This document shows positions 45,718 to 57,455 of a stretch of 64,000 nt of DNA, piece by piece; the first letter of the stretch is position 1; every line of letters begins with the position of its first letter. The stretch comes from Ridgeia piscesae (taxonomy: Eukaryota; Annelida; Polychaeta; Sabellida; Siboglinidae). The stretch lies in NCBI GenBank assembly GCA_025642075.2, contig JAODUO010000157.1:300001-364000 (forward strand), given 5' to 3'. The position numbers were made by a program, and so were the translations under genes. Under the pieces are notes generated by a model. The model saw only the letters and a program-made list of their open reading frames with translations. It made no database searches and was not told where the DNA came from.

Positions 45718-46735
45718 TGTTTCTTTTATTCCATACACTTATTGTACTGATTTATCTAATCTTATTTATTTACCAATTTTAGTAAATATTATTAATGTTA
45801 TCACATTGTGTCTTATCAAAGAACCTTTTAAGAAATATTACTTGCTTATTTATTTATTTATTATTTTAGAGTACTTATTTATATACTTAATTTATATACT
45901 TTATCAATTTTAGGGCTGATTATAAATTATTACAATTTCAATGTATCTTATTAAGCGTATATATTGTGACTCACCAGTCTTATTACTGTCATTTTACTGT
46001 GTAACTATAGAACAGTTTCCGTTTTTAATGTGGTGTTTTAATGGACATTAAAGTCTTTTGAATCTCTGAAAATATATAAAACCCTGTTTTCTGTAGCATC
46101 TCCACGGATGCAGTGTTCCGTTTTAATTGTTGTAAAATTCAGAGTACGTAATTAGTATGTTCACAAATGTGTATATGTAACCAAAATAAAATGTTATTCA
46201 ATAAAATTTATTGTTTTCATAAATAAACTCACAGCAGAATTCACCAAGTGACACTAACCTTAAAGGGGGAATGAAGCGGCTGAACAACCACAGCCCAAAC
46301 ATAAGAACATATAATTTACAGCACTTGTCACCATAATTTGACAAGCACAGCGTCACGGTATATTTTTAATATTTTTTTAAACTGAGCTACTTTCAACACA
46401 GGGCGCTGCCATCTTGCCTAGGGCCTTTTCCGGTTTGATTGGCGTGTTGTTTACAATCACGGAAGTCGCCAGTCGATAGGCGACGCAGCATAGCTTTCGC
46501 AAAACGGGCCAAACGCATTAAAACAAACATAATTAAACAATTTAATGCACTGTATGGCTAATAGATATACTATGATTGTTAGTAAGCAACTTTTCACATA
46601 CTTCCACGAAAGGGTTCCAGGAGAAAAAGCAGGTTAGAGATGATGAAGATGGCGTGTCCGCCGGCGGAAAGTTCGACAAGAGTCTGCGGTGGCCACTTTC
46701 GAACGCCGATTGCAAGCCTAATTACAAACGTGCCG
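45718..46735. other. LINE 3' UTR-like and unassigned sequence
   Basis: AT-rich sequence after the LINE fragment, with AATAAA-like motifs at 46186-46204. 46395-46415 carries cagggcgctgccatcttg, shared with 15735 inverted. A forward frame up to the LINE insertion (46620-46748) would continue across the empty site to a stop, but I cannot tie it to a known protein. Confidence 0.35.
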
Positions 46736-46748
46736 AGCACAAAGAGAC

Positions 46749-49700
46749 TACTTACTTACTTACTTATGCCTGATTGCTCGCTGGGAGCATAGGCCATCGA
46801 CCAAGGAACGCCACCGTTTTCTGTCCGTGGCCATCTTCTCCATTTCTCTCCTGGTGTATCCCATCTCCTTCGTTTCTTTTTCTGTGTCTCTTTGCCAGGT
46901 GTTTCGTGGCCTACCTCTTCGTCTCTTCCCTGGGGGGTTCCATGTGATGGCTTGACGGGTGATGGTGTTTGGTGGTTTCCTGAGTGTATGTCCTATCCAC
47001 CTCCATTTTCTCTTCTTTATTTCATTTTCTATGGGTAGTTGCTTGGTCATTTTCCAGAGTGTAGTGTTGGATATCTTGTCTGTCCACTTCAGGTGTAGGA
47101 TTCTACGCAGGCATTTGTTGATGAAGGTCTGTATTCTTTTTAGTGTCTTCTGTGTACTTCGCCATGTCTCCGATCCATAGAGTAAAACTGCCTTGACATT
47201 TGAATTGAATATTCTCAGTTTGGTGTTAGTTTTAATTTGTTTTGCTCTCCAAATTTTTCTCAACATGATGAATGCAACTCTTGCTTTCTGTATCCTTGCT
47301 TTGACGTCTTCTGCTGTGCCTCCATGTTTGTTGATTGTACTGCCCAGGTATGTGAATGAGTCTGTCTCTTCCAGCGGCTCTCCGTTCATTGTAATGGGGT
47401 TGTTATTCTTTGTGTTGGCTTTCATAATCCTTGTCTTGCTTCTGTTGATGTTGAGTCCTAGCTGTGTTGACACTGTGTTTAGTAGCTCTGTTTTTTCCTG
47501 CATTTGTTGATGGCTGTGTGAGAGGAGAGCGAGGTCATCCGCAAAGTCCAGGTCCTCCAACTGGCTCCAAGGTGTCCACTGGATCCCATTTCTTCTATAT
47601 TTTGTAGTCTTTTTCATGATCCAGTCTATGGCGAGCAGGAATAAGAATGGTGACAGAAGACATCCTTGCCTCACTCCTGTCTTCACCATGAAGGAGTCTG
47701 TAAGTTGTCCTGCATGAATGACCCTGCATGTCATATCTTCGTAACTATTTCTTATCAGAGATATAAGTTTATTCGGTATCCCGTAGTGCTGTAGAAGCTT
47801 CCACAGTGTATCTCTGTCGAGGCTATCAAATGCCTTCTCGTAGTCTACAAAGTTTATGTACAGGGATGAGTCCCATTCCATGGATTGTTCAACAATGATT
47901 CGCAGTGTTGCTATTTGGTCTGTGCATGATCTGTCTTTGCGGAAGCCAGCTTGGTGGTCTCTGAGCTTGGCATCCACCCCTGTCTTCAGTCTGTCCAAGA
48001 TGACTCTGTTGAGGACCTTTCCGGGTACTGATAGGAGCATTATCCCTCTGTAGTTATTACAATCTTGCATATCTCCTTTCTTTGGGAGCTTCACGAGGTA
48101 TCCTTCTTTCCATTCAGTTGGTATTTCTTCTTGCTCCCATATCTTCCCCAATAGATGATGCAGTATCTCTGTGGAGGTCTCTATGTCAGCCTTGATTGCC
48201 TCGGCAGGAATTTTGTCTGGGCCTGAAGCTTTTTCTCTCTTCATGTGATGGATGGCTTTCTCAATCTCTGCCTTACTTGGTCTTTCGCAGTTTATCTGGA
48301 GAACTTCTTCAGCTGGTGTGATGTCTGGAGGGTTCTGGGGTGGTGGCCGGTTTAGCAGTTCTTCAAAATGTTCCCTCCATCTCTTCAACTGGTCTTCGTC
48401 ACTGGTAAGTACATTGCCATTCTTATCTTTGATAGGTCTGTCTGTACGCTTGTACTTTCCTGCTAATTTTCTTGTTATTTCATACAGTTGTTTCATGTTT
48501 CCTTGGGCTGATGCATCCTCTGCTTCCTTGGCTAGGTCTTCAATGAAGTTTGCCTTGTCTGTTTTTACGCTGTTCTTGACTGCTCTGTTTGCCTCTGTGT
48601 ACTCTTCCTGGGCTGTTGCTTTTGCTGCTCTCGTTCGGCTGTTGTTAATTGCACCTTTCTTTTCCTTCCTCACTTGCACTTTGTTGAGAGTGTCTGCAGA
48701 AATCCAGTCTTTTTGTTGGTATTTCTTCTTTCCCAGAACTTCGCTGCATGTGCTGGTCCACATCTCCTTGATCTGTTGCCATTGTGTGTCTATGTCCATG
48801 TTTCCTTCGTCAAGAAGATCTTGTAGGGCTTCATATTTGTTTCTGACTGTAAGTCGGAAGGTCTCTGTTGTCAGCCTGTCCTTTAGGAAGTCCACATTGT
48901 ACTGCGTTCTGGTGCTCCTCTTGACTTCTCTCTTCTTTAGCTTCATCTTCATTCTGGCCAGCACTAGATGGTGGTCTGAGGCTGCATCTGCCCCTCTCTG
49001 CACTCTCACATCCTGCATTGATCTTCTGAACTTCCGTCCTATGCAGATATGATCTATTTGATTTTCTGTTCTGTGGTTTGGTGATACCCAGGTTGCCTTA
49101 TGAATCCTGCGATGCGGGAACACGCTGCCTCCGATGATCATGTTGTTAAATGCACAAAAGTCAGCCAACATCTCGCCATTTTCATTCATTTTGCCAAGTC
49201 CCTGTCTGCCCATGACTTCTTCGTACCCGCTGTTGTCTGATCCAATTTTGGCGTTCAAATCTCCCATGAGTATTGTCATGTCCTTCTCTTTCAGTTTGTC
49301 ACACAATGTTTGCAGTTTGTTGTAAAAGTCCTCCTTTGTTTCCTCATCCTTGTCGTTTGTGGGTGCGTAGCACTGGATGATGTTGAGCTTGATGTTTTCT
49401 TTCTTTGTTTTGAACGAGGCATAGATGATCCTTGGTCCCGCCGCTTCCCAGCTAATGAGAGCATTCTGTGCCTCATGTGACAACATGAAGGCCACGCCTT
49501 CTGTGTGATGTGCGTCTTCCTCTTCATGCCCCGAGTACAGTATCATTTCTCCCGTATTCAGTCTGACTTGCCCCGACTGTGTCCACCTCGTTTCACATAG
49601 CCCTAATACTGTGATGTTGTAGGCCCGTCGTTCCCTTGCTATTTGGGCTGCTTTGTTTGCTTCGAACATGGTTCTCACGTTCCATGTTCCGATTTTTGAT

Positions 49701-49922
49701 ATTTTCTTGGAAGACAAGAAGGGTATCGGCGATGTAGCTTCCTTACGGCTTTCACTGCATGGCGTCATACTCTCCCCAGGAGGCCCTCCCTCTCCCAAGT
49801 TCAGTAGAGTTCCTTTGGTCGATGTTTTCGTAACAATCTGTTTTTTACGGGAAAGGGTTGTTAGCCCTTTGCCCAACCCTCCTCTTTTCTCAGCCGGGCT
49901 TGGGACCGTCCATGGCAGAGTT
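46749..49922 (-). mobile_element. intact RTE-like LINE with 13-bp target duplications
   Basis: Element of 3174 bases on the minus strand, flanked by perfect direct repeats agcacaaagagac at 46736-46748 and 49923-49935. The 5' end on the minus strand is aactctgccatggacggtcc. The 3' end is a (TAAG)n tail of about four units directly joined to the coding frame. Perfect duplications plus an unbroken frame point to recent insertion. Tetranucleotide tails and nearly absent 3' UTRs are usual for RTE-type elements; the exact clade is not proven. Confidence 0.93.
46760..49768 (-). CDS. LINE polyprotein, endonuclease plus reverse transcriptase (1002 aa)
   Basis: First ATG inside the element is at 49768 (MTPCSESRKEA); the frame is also open upstream to the element's edge. 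EEP endonuclease at residues ~25-265: KIGTWNVRTM (25-34), GLCETRW, YAPTND, ILMGDLNAKIG, and the terminal SDHHLVLA. A basic linker follows. RT ~520-800: KASGPDKIPAEAIK, LPKKGDMQDCNNYRGI, HQAGFRKDRSCTDQI, FVDYEKAFDSLDR, GVRQGCLLSPFLFLLAIDWI, and FADD at 742-745 (47534-47545). C-terminal region has KWRWIGHTLRKP and GKRRRGRPRNTW, a basic block common in this LINE type. No stops or shifts, and all visible catalytic motifs are present, so it may be active. The TAA stop is part of the 3' (TAAG)n tail. Confidence 0.95.
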   Translation of the reverse strand: MTPCSESRKEATSPIPFLSSKKISKIGTWNVRTMFEANKAAQIARERRAYNITVLGLCETRWTQSGQVRLNTGEMILYSGHEEEDAHHTEGVAFMLSHEAQNALISWEAAGPRIIYASFKTKKENIKLNIIQCYAPTNDKDEETKEDFYNKLQTLCDKLKEKDMTILMGDLNAKIGSDNSGYEEVMGRQGLGKMNENGEMLADFCAFNNMIIGGSVFPHRRIHKATWVSPNHRTENQIDHICIGRKFRRSMQDVRVQRGADAASDHHLVLARMKMKLKKREVKRSTRTQYNVDFLKDRLTTETFRLTVRNKYEALQDLLDEGNMDIDTQWQQIKEMWTSTCSEVLGKKKYQQKDWISADTLNKVQVRKEKKGAINNSRTRAAKATAQEEYTEANRAVKNSVKTDKANFIEDLAKEAEDASAQGNMKQLYEITRKLAGKYKRTDRPIKDKNGNVLTSDEDQLKRWREHFEELLNRPPPQNPPDITPAEEVLQINCERPSKAEIEKAIHHMKREKASGPDKIPAEAIKADIETSTEILHHLLGKIWEQEEIPTEWKEGYLVKLPKKGDMQDCNNYRGIMLLSVPGKVLNRVILDRLKTGVDAKLRDHQAGFRKDRSCTDQIATLRIIVEQSMEWDSSLYINFVDYEKAFDSLDRDTLWKLLQHYGIPNKLISLIRNSYEDMTCRVIHAGQLTDSFMVKTGVRQGCLLSPFLFLLAIDWIMKKTTKYRRNGIQWTPWSQLEDLDFADDLALLSHSHQQMQEKTELLNTVSTQLGLNINRSKTRIMKANTKNNNPITMNGEPLEETDSFTYLGSTINKHGGTAEDVKARIQKARVAFIMLRKIWRAKQIKTNTKLRIFNSNVKAVLLYGSETWRSTQKTLKRIQTFINKCLRRILHLKWTDKISNTTLWKMTKQLPIENEIKKRKWRWIGHTLRKPPNTITRQAITWNPPGKRRRGRPRNTWQRDTEKETKEMGYTRREMEKMATDRKRWRSLVDGLCSQRAIRHK

Positions 49923-49935
49923 AGCACAAAGAGAC

Positions 49936-50137
49936 ACTGAACATCAAAACATAAGTTTCGATCAGAGCCACAGGTCCGTGTTTGTTCGATTTACTTGCAT
50001 ATAAGTACGCAGCGACGAAGTAAAGTTCGTCGAACTCGACAGGAAAACCGGACATTATTTCCTTATTTGGAAGGTGATGCGGCGCGTAGGAAATGACAAG
50101 CCGAAACCAGCTTGTTGTTACCAAGGCGACTCGGCAC
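49936..50137 (-). other. unassigned flank; weak possible exon
   Basis: On the minus strand an ATG at 50056 in a fair context (aaataATGtcc) opens MSGFPVEFDELYFVAAYLYA and would run across the LINE's empty site to a stop 12 codons on. It looks protein-like but has no relative I know and no splice site I trust. Recorded for completeness only. Confidence 0.2.
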
Positions 50138-50756
50138 TCACGAGTTCCACCATGTATCGTTACGACTACAATTTAGTCCCACAGTTGTATTTCGCTGTCT
50201 GTCTGCATAATACAAATGTAATAAGAAATGTGAACGTCCTTTGCTTAATGTCCTGTCTGTCTTTCGCAAAATGGGGTCTCCCATAAATACCCTTTCTGTT
50301 CTCAATGCCCCCTCGATCACTGCTGCAGAGTAGCTCCTCCGTTTTTCATCTCCCTGCTGACTTTTCCCCCTGCCACTTTCTCTGTTGTTCCTTTCTTTCC
50401 TGTCTCTTTTCTCCCTGTCATCGTCCTTGTTATTGACTTCCGTTTGGTCACATAGTCTTACCTCCTGTCGCACCTACTTCTCTCATCTCCTGTCCCCTTA
50501 TCCCTCCCTCCTTCTCTACTGTCACTTTCTCCCCTGTCACCTTCCTGCATGTCATGTTTCCTGTTGTTCTTTCTCCATTTGTTTTCCTTGCAATCACCCT
50601 CCCTCCACTCTCCACCCCCTTCACAATATCCGTTAGCCTAGCTAACTCTGCTGTCAGACAGTCCACTTTCCAACACCCTAAACATTGGAATGTAAACCCT
50701 TCCTCCGTTGTCTCTGACCAAGTTTTTCCGCACCCCGATACGGCATAATCCACCAA
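50138..50756 (-). pseudogene. CR1-type LINE ORF1 remnant: cysteine domain plus esterase block I
   Basis: The first frame (50756-50448) starts MVDYAVSGCGKTWSETTEEG and has GFTFQCLGCWKVDCLTAELA, then a long Lys/Glu/Arg/Gly-rich linker. A shift near 50460 moves to a second frame (to 50138) with RRSYSAAVIEGA, then RVFMGDPILRKTDRTLSKG. This last piece is block I of the SGNH-hydrolase (esterase) domain of CR1/L2 ORF1 proteins, normally GDSIxRKTDR; here the nucleophile Ser is Pro. The rest of the esterase is missing. In CR1 elements ORF1 is thought to bind the RNA or membranes; that role is not shown here. Confidence 0.78.
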
Positions 50757-51139
50757 GTTGTGGCAGTGGTTACATTTGTTTATACACCACCAAATTCAAA
50801 CCTCTACATCCGCCAATTTTCCCGCCAAGTGAAAATAATAGATACTATTTTTATGTAGATAGCTCCACCTCTGTGTAGTTGAGGCACAGGTAGAAACGGC
50901 ATACCTTCAACCGTCTGGCGCTTAGTTGCCTCGCAGAGCTTGCTGAACTTCGGCTGAAATACACAACTCTTGGATAATACAGCGCCTGGTCTACTGCTAC
51001 ACTGCAATCCTCACTATCTGACTGCAGACTTGTTCCAATGAGCCTTATTAGGTAATTTATATGTTCATCTGCCAGTAAACAACACCATCATTTTTTATTT
51101 CACAAAGTAATCTTTGAAAACACTTGATCACACATACAC
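50757..51139. other. no gene recognised
   Basis: No coding or RNA signal seen. Confidence 0.4.
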
Positions 51140-51143
51140 GAAT

Positions 51144-51191
<48 letters not shown>

Positions 51192-51192
51192 G
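51140..51192. repeat. (CGCA)n microsatellite
   Basis: About 13 cgca units. Frames across it read Ala-Cys-Val-Arg repeats and are artefacts. Confidence 0.95.
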
Positions 51193-51848
51193 CACTCGCA
51201 TACATGGAAAATATAAGTTTGGGATGTTCCGTGGAAGGGCATACAACATTGCTCACAATGCATCGTTGACGTCCTGGGTAATTGTAAAATACCATGAACA
51301 GTTCTTCACAGGAAGTGACGTGATAATCAACTCTGCCTTCTAGTTCCCATCTCTTCATTATGAATACTATACTGACCAGGCATAGCCCACCATACAAACA
51401 TACATATGGCGTTTTCACAGAAGTCTGGAGAACTTTAGAAGAAAAAAAACCTCCCACTGTTAATACCTACCATTTATTTTGGTGCTTTATGTTTTTTTTA
51501 CAAATAAATTGTCTGAAACGTGTTTTATTGAAATATTTCCAGTTTGCATACGGAAACACACAGCCCGATCAATGCCCCGCTGTCATACATGGAGACTAGC
51601 GTTAAGATATTGTGTGATTGAGAGATGGGCGCATTGAGGTATGTGACGGACTGTGACTGATAACTACACACTCGTATCTGGATACTCTGACACATACGAT
51701 TTTGGAGTTACGTAATTACGCATAATGCAGCAGCATATTGATTTCAAAAATAAGCCGTCGTGTGAAAACAGTGACCAGTATTGCAATAATGTGTAACAGA
51801 TAGGTGGCAAATGTAAAATTCTTATAATGACAAAACATGACAACCTAC

Positions 51849-51945
51849 CTTGTAGTGTCTTTATATCAGCTAATACACCAAGCCGTTCCATCAGAGCAGG
51901 GTTAGCTTTCATGGATTGGTTAATTCGGCTGATGTCAGCTTTATT
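51849..51945 (-). CDS. orphan internal exon of an unidentified host gene
   Basis: 97 bases between a pyrimidine-rich ...gctacag acceptor and a caag|gtaggt donor on the minus strand. The frame reads NKADISRINQSMKANPALME then RLGVLADIKTLQ, phase 0 in and phase 1 out. Low-bias amphipathic composition, balanced codons and strong splice sites on both sides favour a true exon. I do not recognise the protein. No neighbouring exon was found within a few kilobases; the LINE copy at 51986-54247 lies in the intron just upstream. Confidence 0.5.
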
Positions 51946-51985
51946 CTGTAGCACAAGAATTACAAAAGTTTATAAACATAACTAC

Positions 51986-54247
51986 ACACTCACGGGTGTA
52001 GTGATCACAACCAGATACATTTTATCATCAAAGTAAAGGGAGAACGGAATAGAAAAATAAGGTACAGGAAAAAATTTCACAAAGGAAGATATAAGGACAT
52101 GAGGGAATATTTAGCAAAGATAGACTGGAATAAAACACTGAAGAATAAGACAGCAACAGAATGCTGGAATATTCTAAAGAGTGAAATTGACTGCGTCGTT
52201 GACAAATTTGTTCCGTTGAAAAAACAGGGGAAACGGTCAAAGAAGAAACAATTATCGAAGGAAGCCATTAGAAAAATCAAGTACAAGCAAATGATGTGGA
52301 AGAGATATAGACATACTGGAAGTGAAGAAGACTATAGCATTTATAAAGAAGCACTTAATCAAGCTACAGCTGAAATTAGAAATTCAAAGAGAAGCTACGA
52401 ACAAAAAATTGCTTTTAATATAAAACATGACAGCAAGAGTTTTTATGCGTATGCTCGAAATAAGCAGAAAGTTCAGGATAAGGTCGGTCCTCTAGAAGGT
52501 AGTGATGGAAACATAATAACAGAGGGATTCTTAATGGCAGAAAACCTAAATGAGTACTTTAGTTTGGTGTTTACCAGGGAAGATATTAGTGCATTACCAG
52601 TACCAGAGACTAAATTCGAAGGGAGAGAGTCAGACTATTTAGGACAACTAATTGTAACACCACCAATGGTAGCTAAGAAAATAAGGGATATGAAGGATAA
52701 TAAGTCACCTGGAGTGGATGGGATTCCTCCCAAATTACTACTGGAAATTGTAGAACAAATCAGCATACCGCTTGCAACAGTGTTCAATTTGTCATTAGAG
52801 GAGGGAATAGTTCTGTTAGAATGGAAAGAAGCAAACATTATACCATTATTTAAAAAAGGTTCGAGAAACAAGTCAGAGAACTATAGACCAGTGAGTTTAA
52901 CATCGGTGATTTGCAAACTATTAGAAAGACTAATTAAAGATCACCTGGTTGATTTTCTTGTTAAAAATAAATTGATAAACCCATCTCAACATGGGTTTTT
53001 AAAAGCGAGGTCATGCTTAACAAATATGTTATGTTTTTTGGAAGATGTCACAAAGTTGCTAGATGAGGGATCACCAGTAGATATAACAAAAAAGCCTTTG
53101 ACAAAGTGCCACACCAAAGACTACTACTTAAACTAAAGGCCCATGGCATAGGAAATGGAATGATCAACTGGATAGAAAAATGGCTTATTGATGGAAGACA
53201 AAGAGTAGTAGTTGATGGGGAGGTTTCAAACTGGCAATCGGTTTTGAGTGGAGTACCGCAAGGATCAGTATTGGGACCTATTTTATTCTTAATATAATTT
53301 TATATCAATGATTTGGATGATGACATAACAAGCAAGGTGTTGAAGTTTGCGGACGACACAAAAGTGTTTAGAAAAATTTAAAGTGCTGCAGATAGACAGC
53401 AATTACAAGATGATCTGAATAAGTTGACCGAATGGTCTGAGAAGTGGCAAATGCAATTTTATTATGGGAAGTGTCAGTGCCTCCACACAGGACATGGGAA
53501 TGAAGACGCACAATATACAGTAGGTGATACTATACTAAATACTACCGTAAAGGAAAAGGACTTAGGGTTAACTATTAGTGCTGACATGAAGGTATCACAG
53601 CAGTGTGGAATTGCAGCAGCGAAGGGAAACCATTTTTTTAATAAAAAATATAGTGTACAAGGAAAAAGATCTAATAATACCGCTGTACAAAACAATAGTT
53701 AGGCCTCATTTAGAATATTCCATACAGGCATGGAGGCCATATCGCAAGAAGGACATTGATATATTAGAAAGAGTACAAATGAGAGCAACCAAAATGATAC
53801 AAAAACTCAGGAATATTAGTTATGAAATGCGTCTAAAAGAATGTGGATTAACAACACTAGAAACCAGGAGAGTGAGAGGAGATAAGATAGTGTTTAAAAT
53901 ATTCAATGGGTATGAAAATATTTACAGAAATATGTTTTTCTCCGCTAAGTAAGAGAGAAGGACTAGAGGACATGGAATTACATTAGCAAAGAAGCAGTGT
54001 AGACTAGATATTCGAAAAATTTCATTTTCACAAAGAACAGTAAATGAATGGAACAGATTATCAGCTGATTGTGTAGGTGCTAGTAGTGTTAATATGTTTA
54101 AAAATAAAATCGATATATACCTAAGAAGGGCAGGGTACATTTAGATAAATAGGTTGGACTCTCAATAAGCCAAAGGGCTTCCTTGTCCACTTGCCATCTA
54201 GAGTTGATTCTCCAGGTGGCAATCTTGTTAAATCTGGTCAAATTGCG
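51986..54247 (+). mobile_element. LINE family L1A, copy 2 (5' truncated)
   Basis: Plus-strand copy of the element at 4765-7938, truncated inside the endonuclease-RT linker. It ends with the same tail (gttggactctc.ataagccaa, tgccatctagagttga, ggcaatcttgttaaatct). A 9-base direct repeat cataactac at 51977-51985 and 54248-54256 is a plausible target duplication. It sits ~40 bases upstream (in gene sense) of the orphan minus-strand exon, in antisense orientation to it. Confidence 0.88.
52099..54142 (+). pseudogene. L1A pol, copy 2, many lesions
   Basis: Opens with MREYLAKIDWNKTLKNKTAT and stays open for 345 codons through SENYRPVSLTSVICKLLERL and QHGFLKARSCLTNMLCFLED. A shift follows in the A run near 53090-53096, next to the shift position of copy 1. 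Further breaks: TAA at 53295-53297 just before FYINDLDDD, a stop in the segment after FADD (about 53379), shifts near 53630-53640, and TAA at 53950-53952. FADD itself is intact near 53350. Copy 2 is more broken than copy 1 in the RT palm. Confidence 0.88.
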
Positions 54248-54280
54248 CATAACTACTGCTCTCTATTCCCCTTCAGGTGA

Positions 54281-54303
54281 GCGTGCGTGCGTGCGTGCGT
54301 GCG
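54281..54303. repeat. (GTGC)n short microsatellite
   Basis: About six gtgc units just downstream of LINE copy 2. Confidence 0.8.
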
Positions 54304-54536
54304 TTTCGTGCGTGTGTGCACATGTGTATGGATTCGTTCGCACCCTGTAAACTTCAGGCCTGGAGACGTCATCATGGAAGAGAAATATGCAAATGTTGAT
54401 GCGATTCCCCATGGGCGGTTTACAGACGGTAGTAGCTCTATGCGTACGTTCAGGGAGCAAAACTCCTCCAAATGCACCCTCTTGAATCTCCCCTAAACAT
54501 GCTCACTGGCGTTGTAACTTCAGCCAGCCCGCGCAA

Positions 54537-54538
<2 letters not shown>

Positions 54539-54615
<77 letters not shown>

Positions 54616-55105
54616 GCACGCACACACTACACGCATGTATGCATGCTTTCATGTTCGCAAGCACATACACACAATACACCCACACATTAATATATGGTCA
54701 TACAGGCAGACACCACATACATTAAAAACCACATAAGCATATGTGAAAGCGCACACCCCTCCCCCCACATACACACGTACACCGATACGTACACCCACAT
54801 AATGTATACGCGATGTATGCAGATTTTCATGTTCTCAAATCCACATCGACGCGGATCGGTATCGACTCGCGCGCGCCCGTACACTCATACACACACGCGT
54901 AAACAAGCGCGCGTGCGAACGTGCTCACACATGCTCACGCAGCCATGAACCACGCACATGTTATAAAATTACACACGTATATGGGTACACGCAAGCATGC
55001 ACAGACACTCATGCACACACATATACATACATACGTACATACATACATGCATAATTTTACACACACACACACACTCACACACACGCACACACGTACGCAC
55101 GCACG

Positions 55106-55187
<82 letters not shown>

Positions 55188-55192
55188 ACGCA
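54539..55192. repeat. compound (CA)n microsatellite region
   Basis: Pure (CA)n at 54539-54611 and 55108-55186, with (CGCA)n, (CATA)n and mixed acac/atac sequence in between. No coding content; all frames are Thr-His or Cys-Val repeats. Confidence 0.95.
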
Positions 55193-55640
55193 CGCACACT
55201 CCGCTCTCCATTGACGGGTCATACATGAGACACGGAAAGAGGGTGGTATTTAAAATATCTCATTGCTACATTCAAAACTATTTCATGTTCACGAAAACAT
55301 TTCCATTCTTGCATTATCAAGGCCAAGATAGTTGACGGGCGCATGCGCAAAACGGTCTATGGGGCACGTAATGCTAGCGCAAGAATAACTCGAAACACCG
55401 TCTCACGAAGTGTGCAGCCAATTTTAAGTGAGCCGTTGTGTGGTGGATATTGCGGCGCCAAAGTAAATATTATTAATCATTAGTAGTTATTATTACCCAC
55501 ATGTCGCCCTAGCTAATGATGCTTACATGCAGCGGTCAGTTATGCTAATTTCAGGGATATGAATTAAGTTGAGGCTTGTGGCAATGGTTATAGGTAAATT
55601 ACGCATTTCAGATCAAAGTATAAAAAGGTTAACATACACA
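55193..55640. other. no gene recognised
   Basis: Mixed sequence without recognisable gene. Confidence 0.4.
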
Positions 55641-55790
55641 ACATAAAAGTAAAGGAAAGTTCTTACAGTCCAACACATACAGTCTATGAATATTCCGCCC
55701 TTCTGAGGTGTTTGTATGTGCCTTTACGTACGTCACATGGACCATTACGCATTGGGGTTACACACTTATTTCCACTCCCATGGAAGACGG
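55641..55790 (-). repeat. short element sharing the L1A LINE 3' tail, copy 2
   Basis: Contains gtccaacacata and attccgcccttctgagg like the LINE tail. Then cgtcacatggaccattacgc matches 30730-30775 (cgccaca...gggaccataatgc) and not the LINE body. Same orientation (minus) relative to its tail as copy 1. Confidence 0.5.
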
Positions 55791-56144
55791 TTTCAAATTG
55801 ACTTAAACATAATAGTCAAAATATTTCATCAATGGCAAACATTATAAAGTCATTAAACACATACAACAGTGCCACACTGCTGTGTGATAAAGCCTTAGTA
55901 CCAAGAAACAACATACATATGCACTGAGAAACGATGAATAGTCACAACTTCATGCATATGCACGGTTTCAAGATTTTGTCAGCGGAAGCAGATGGTTTAA
56001 GCCCAGTTAACAGAATTCATGTCTATAATCTGTTCCATCACCGTCATATTCACCACGTTTTACTCCTTAGATGTGTTCACTGTCTCATTCTTTTCAGGTA
56101 CAGTCATCGTCTCTTTCTCTTCAGTCACATTCGTAACCTATCTA

Positions 56145-57455
<1,311 letters not shown>

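Noticed and set aside
46620..46748. Forward frame interrupted by the LINE (GGKFDKSLRWPLSNADCKPN) as a disrupted host exon.
   Set aside because: No donor site, no known relative, and the opposite strand is equally open; evidence too thin for a gene call.
49769..49927. Extending the LINE polyprotein start upstream to 49927.
   Set aside because: The upstream part begins at a GTG that lies in the target-site duplication; the first ATG inside the element is at 49768.
47193..49940. Several forward hydrophobic frames opposite the LINE (for example at 48252-49052).
   Set aside because: Antisense shadows of the intact LINE polyprotein frame.
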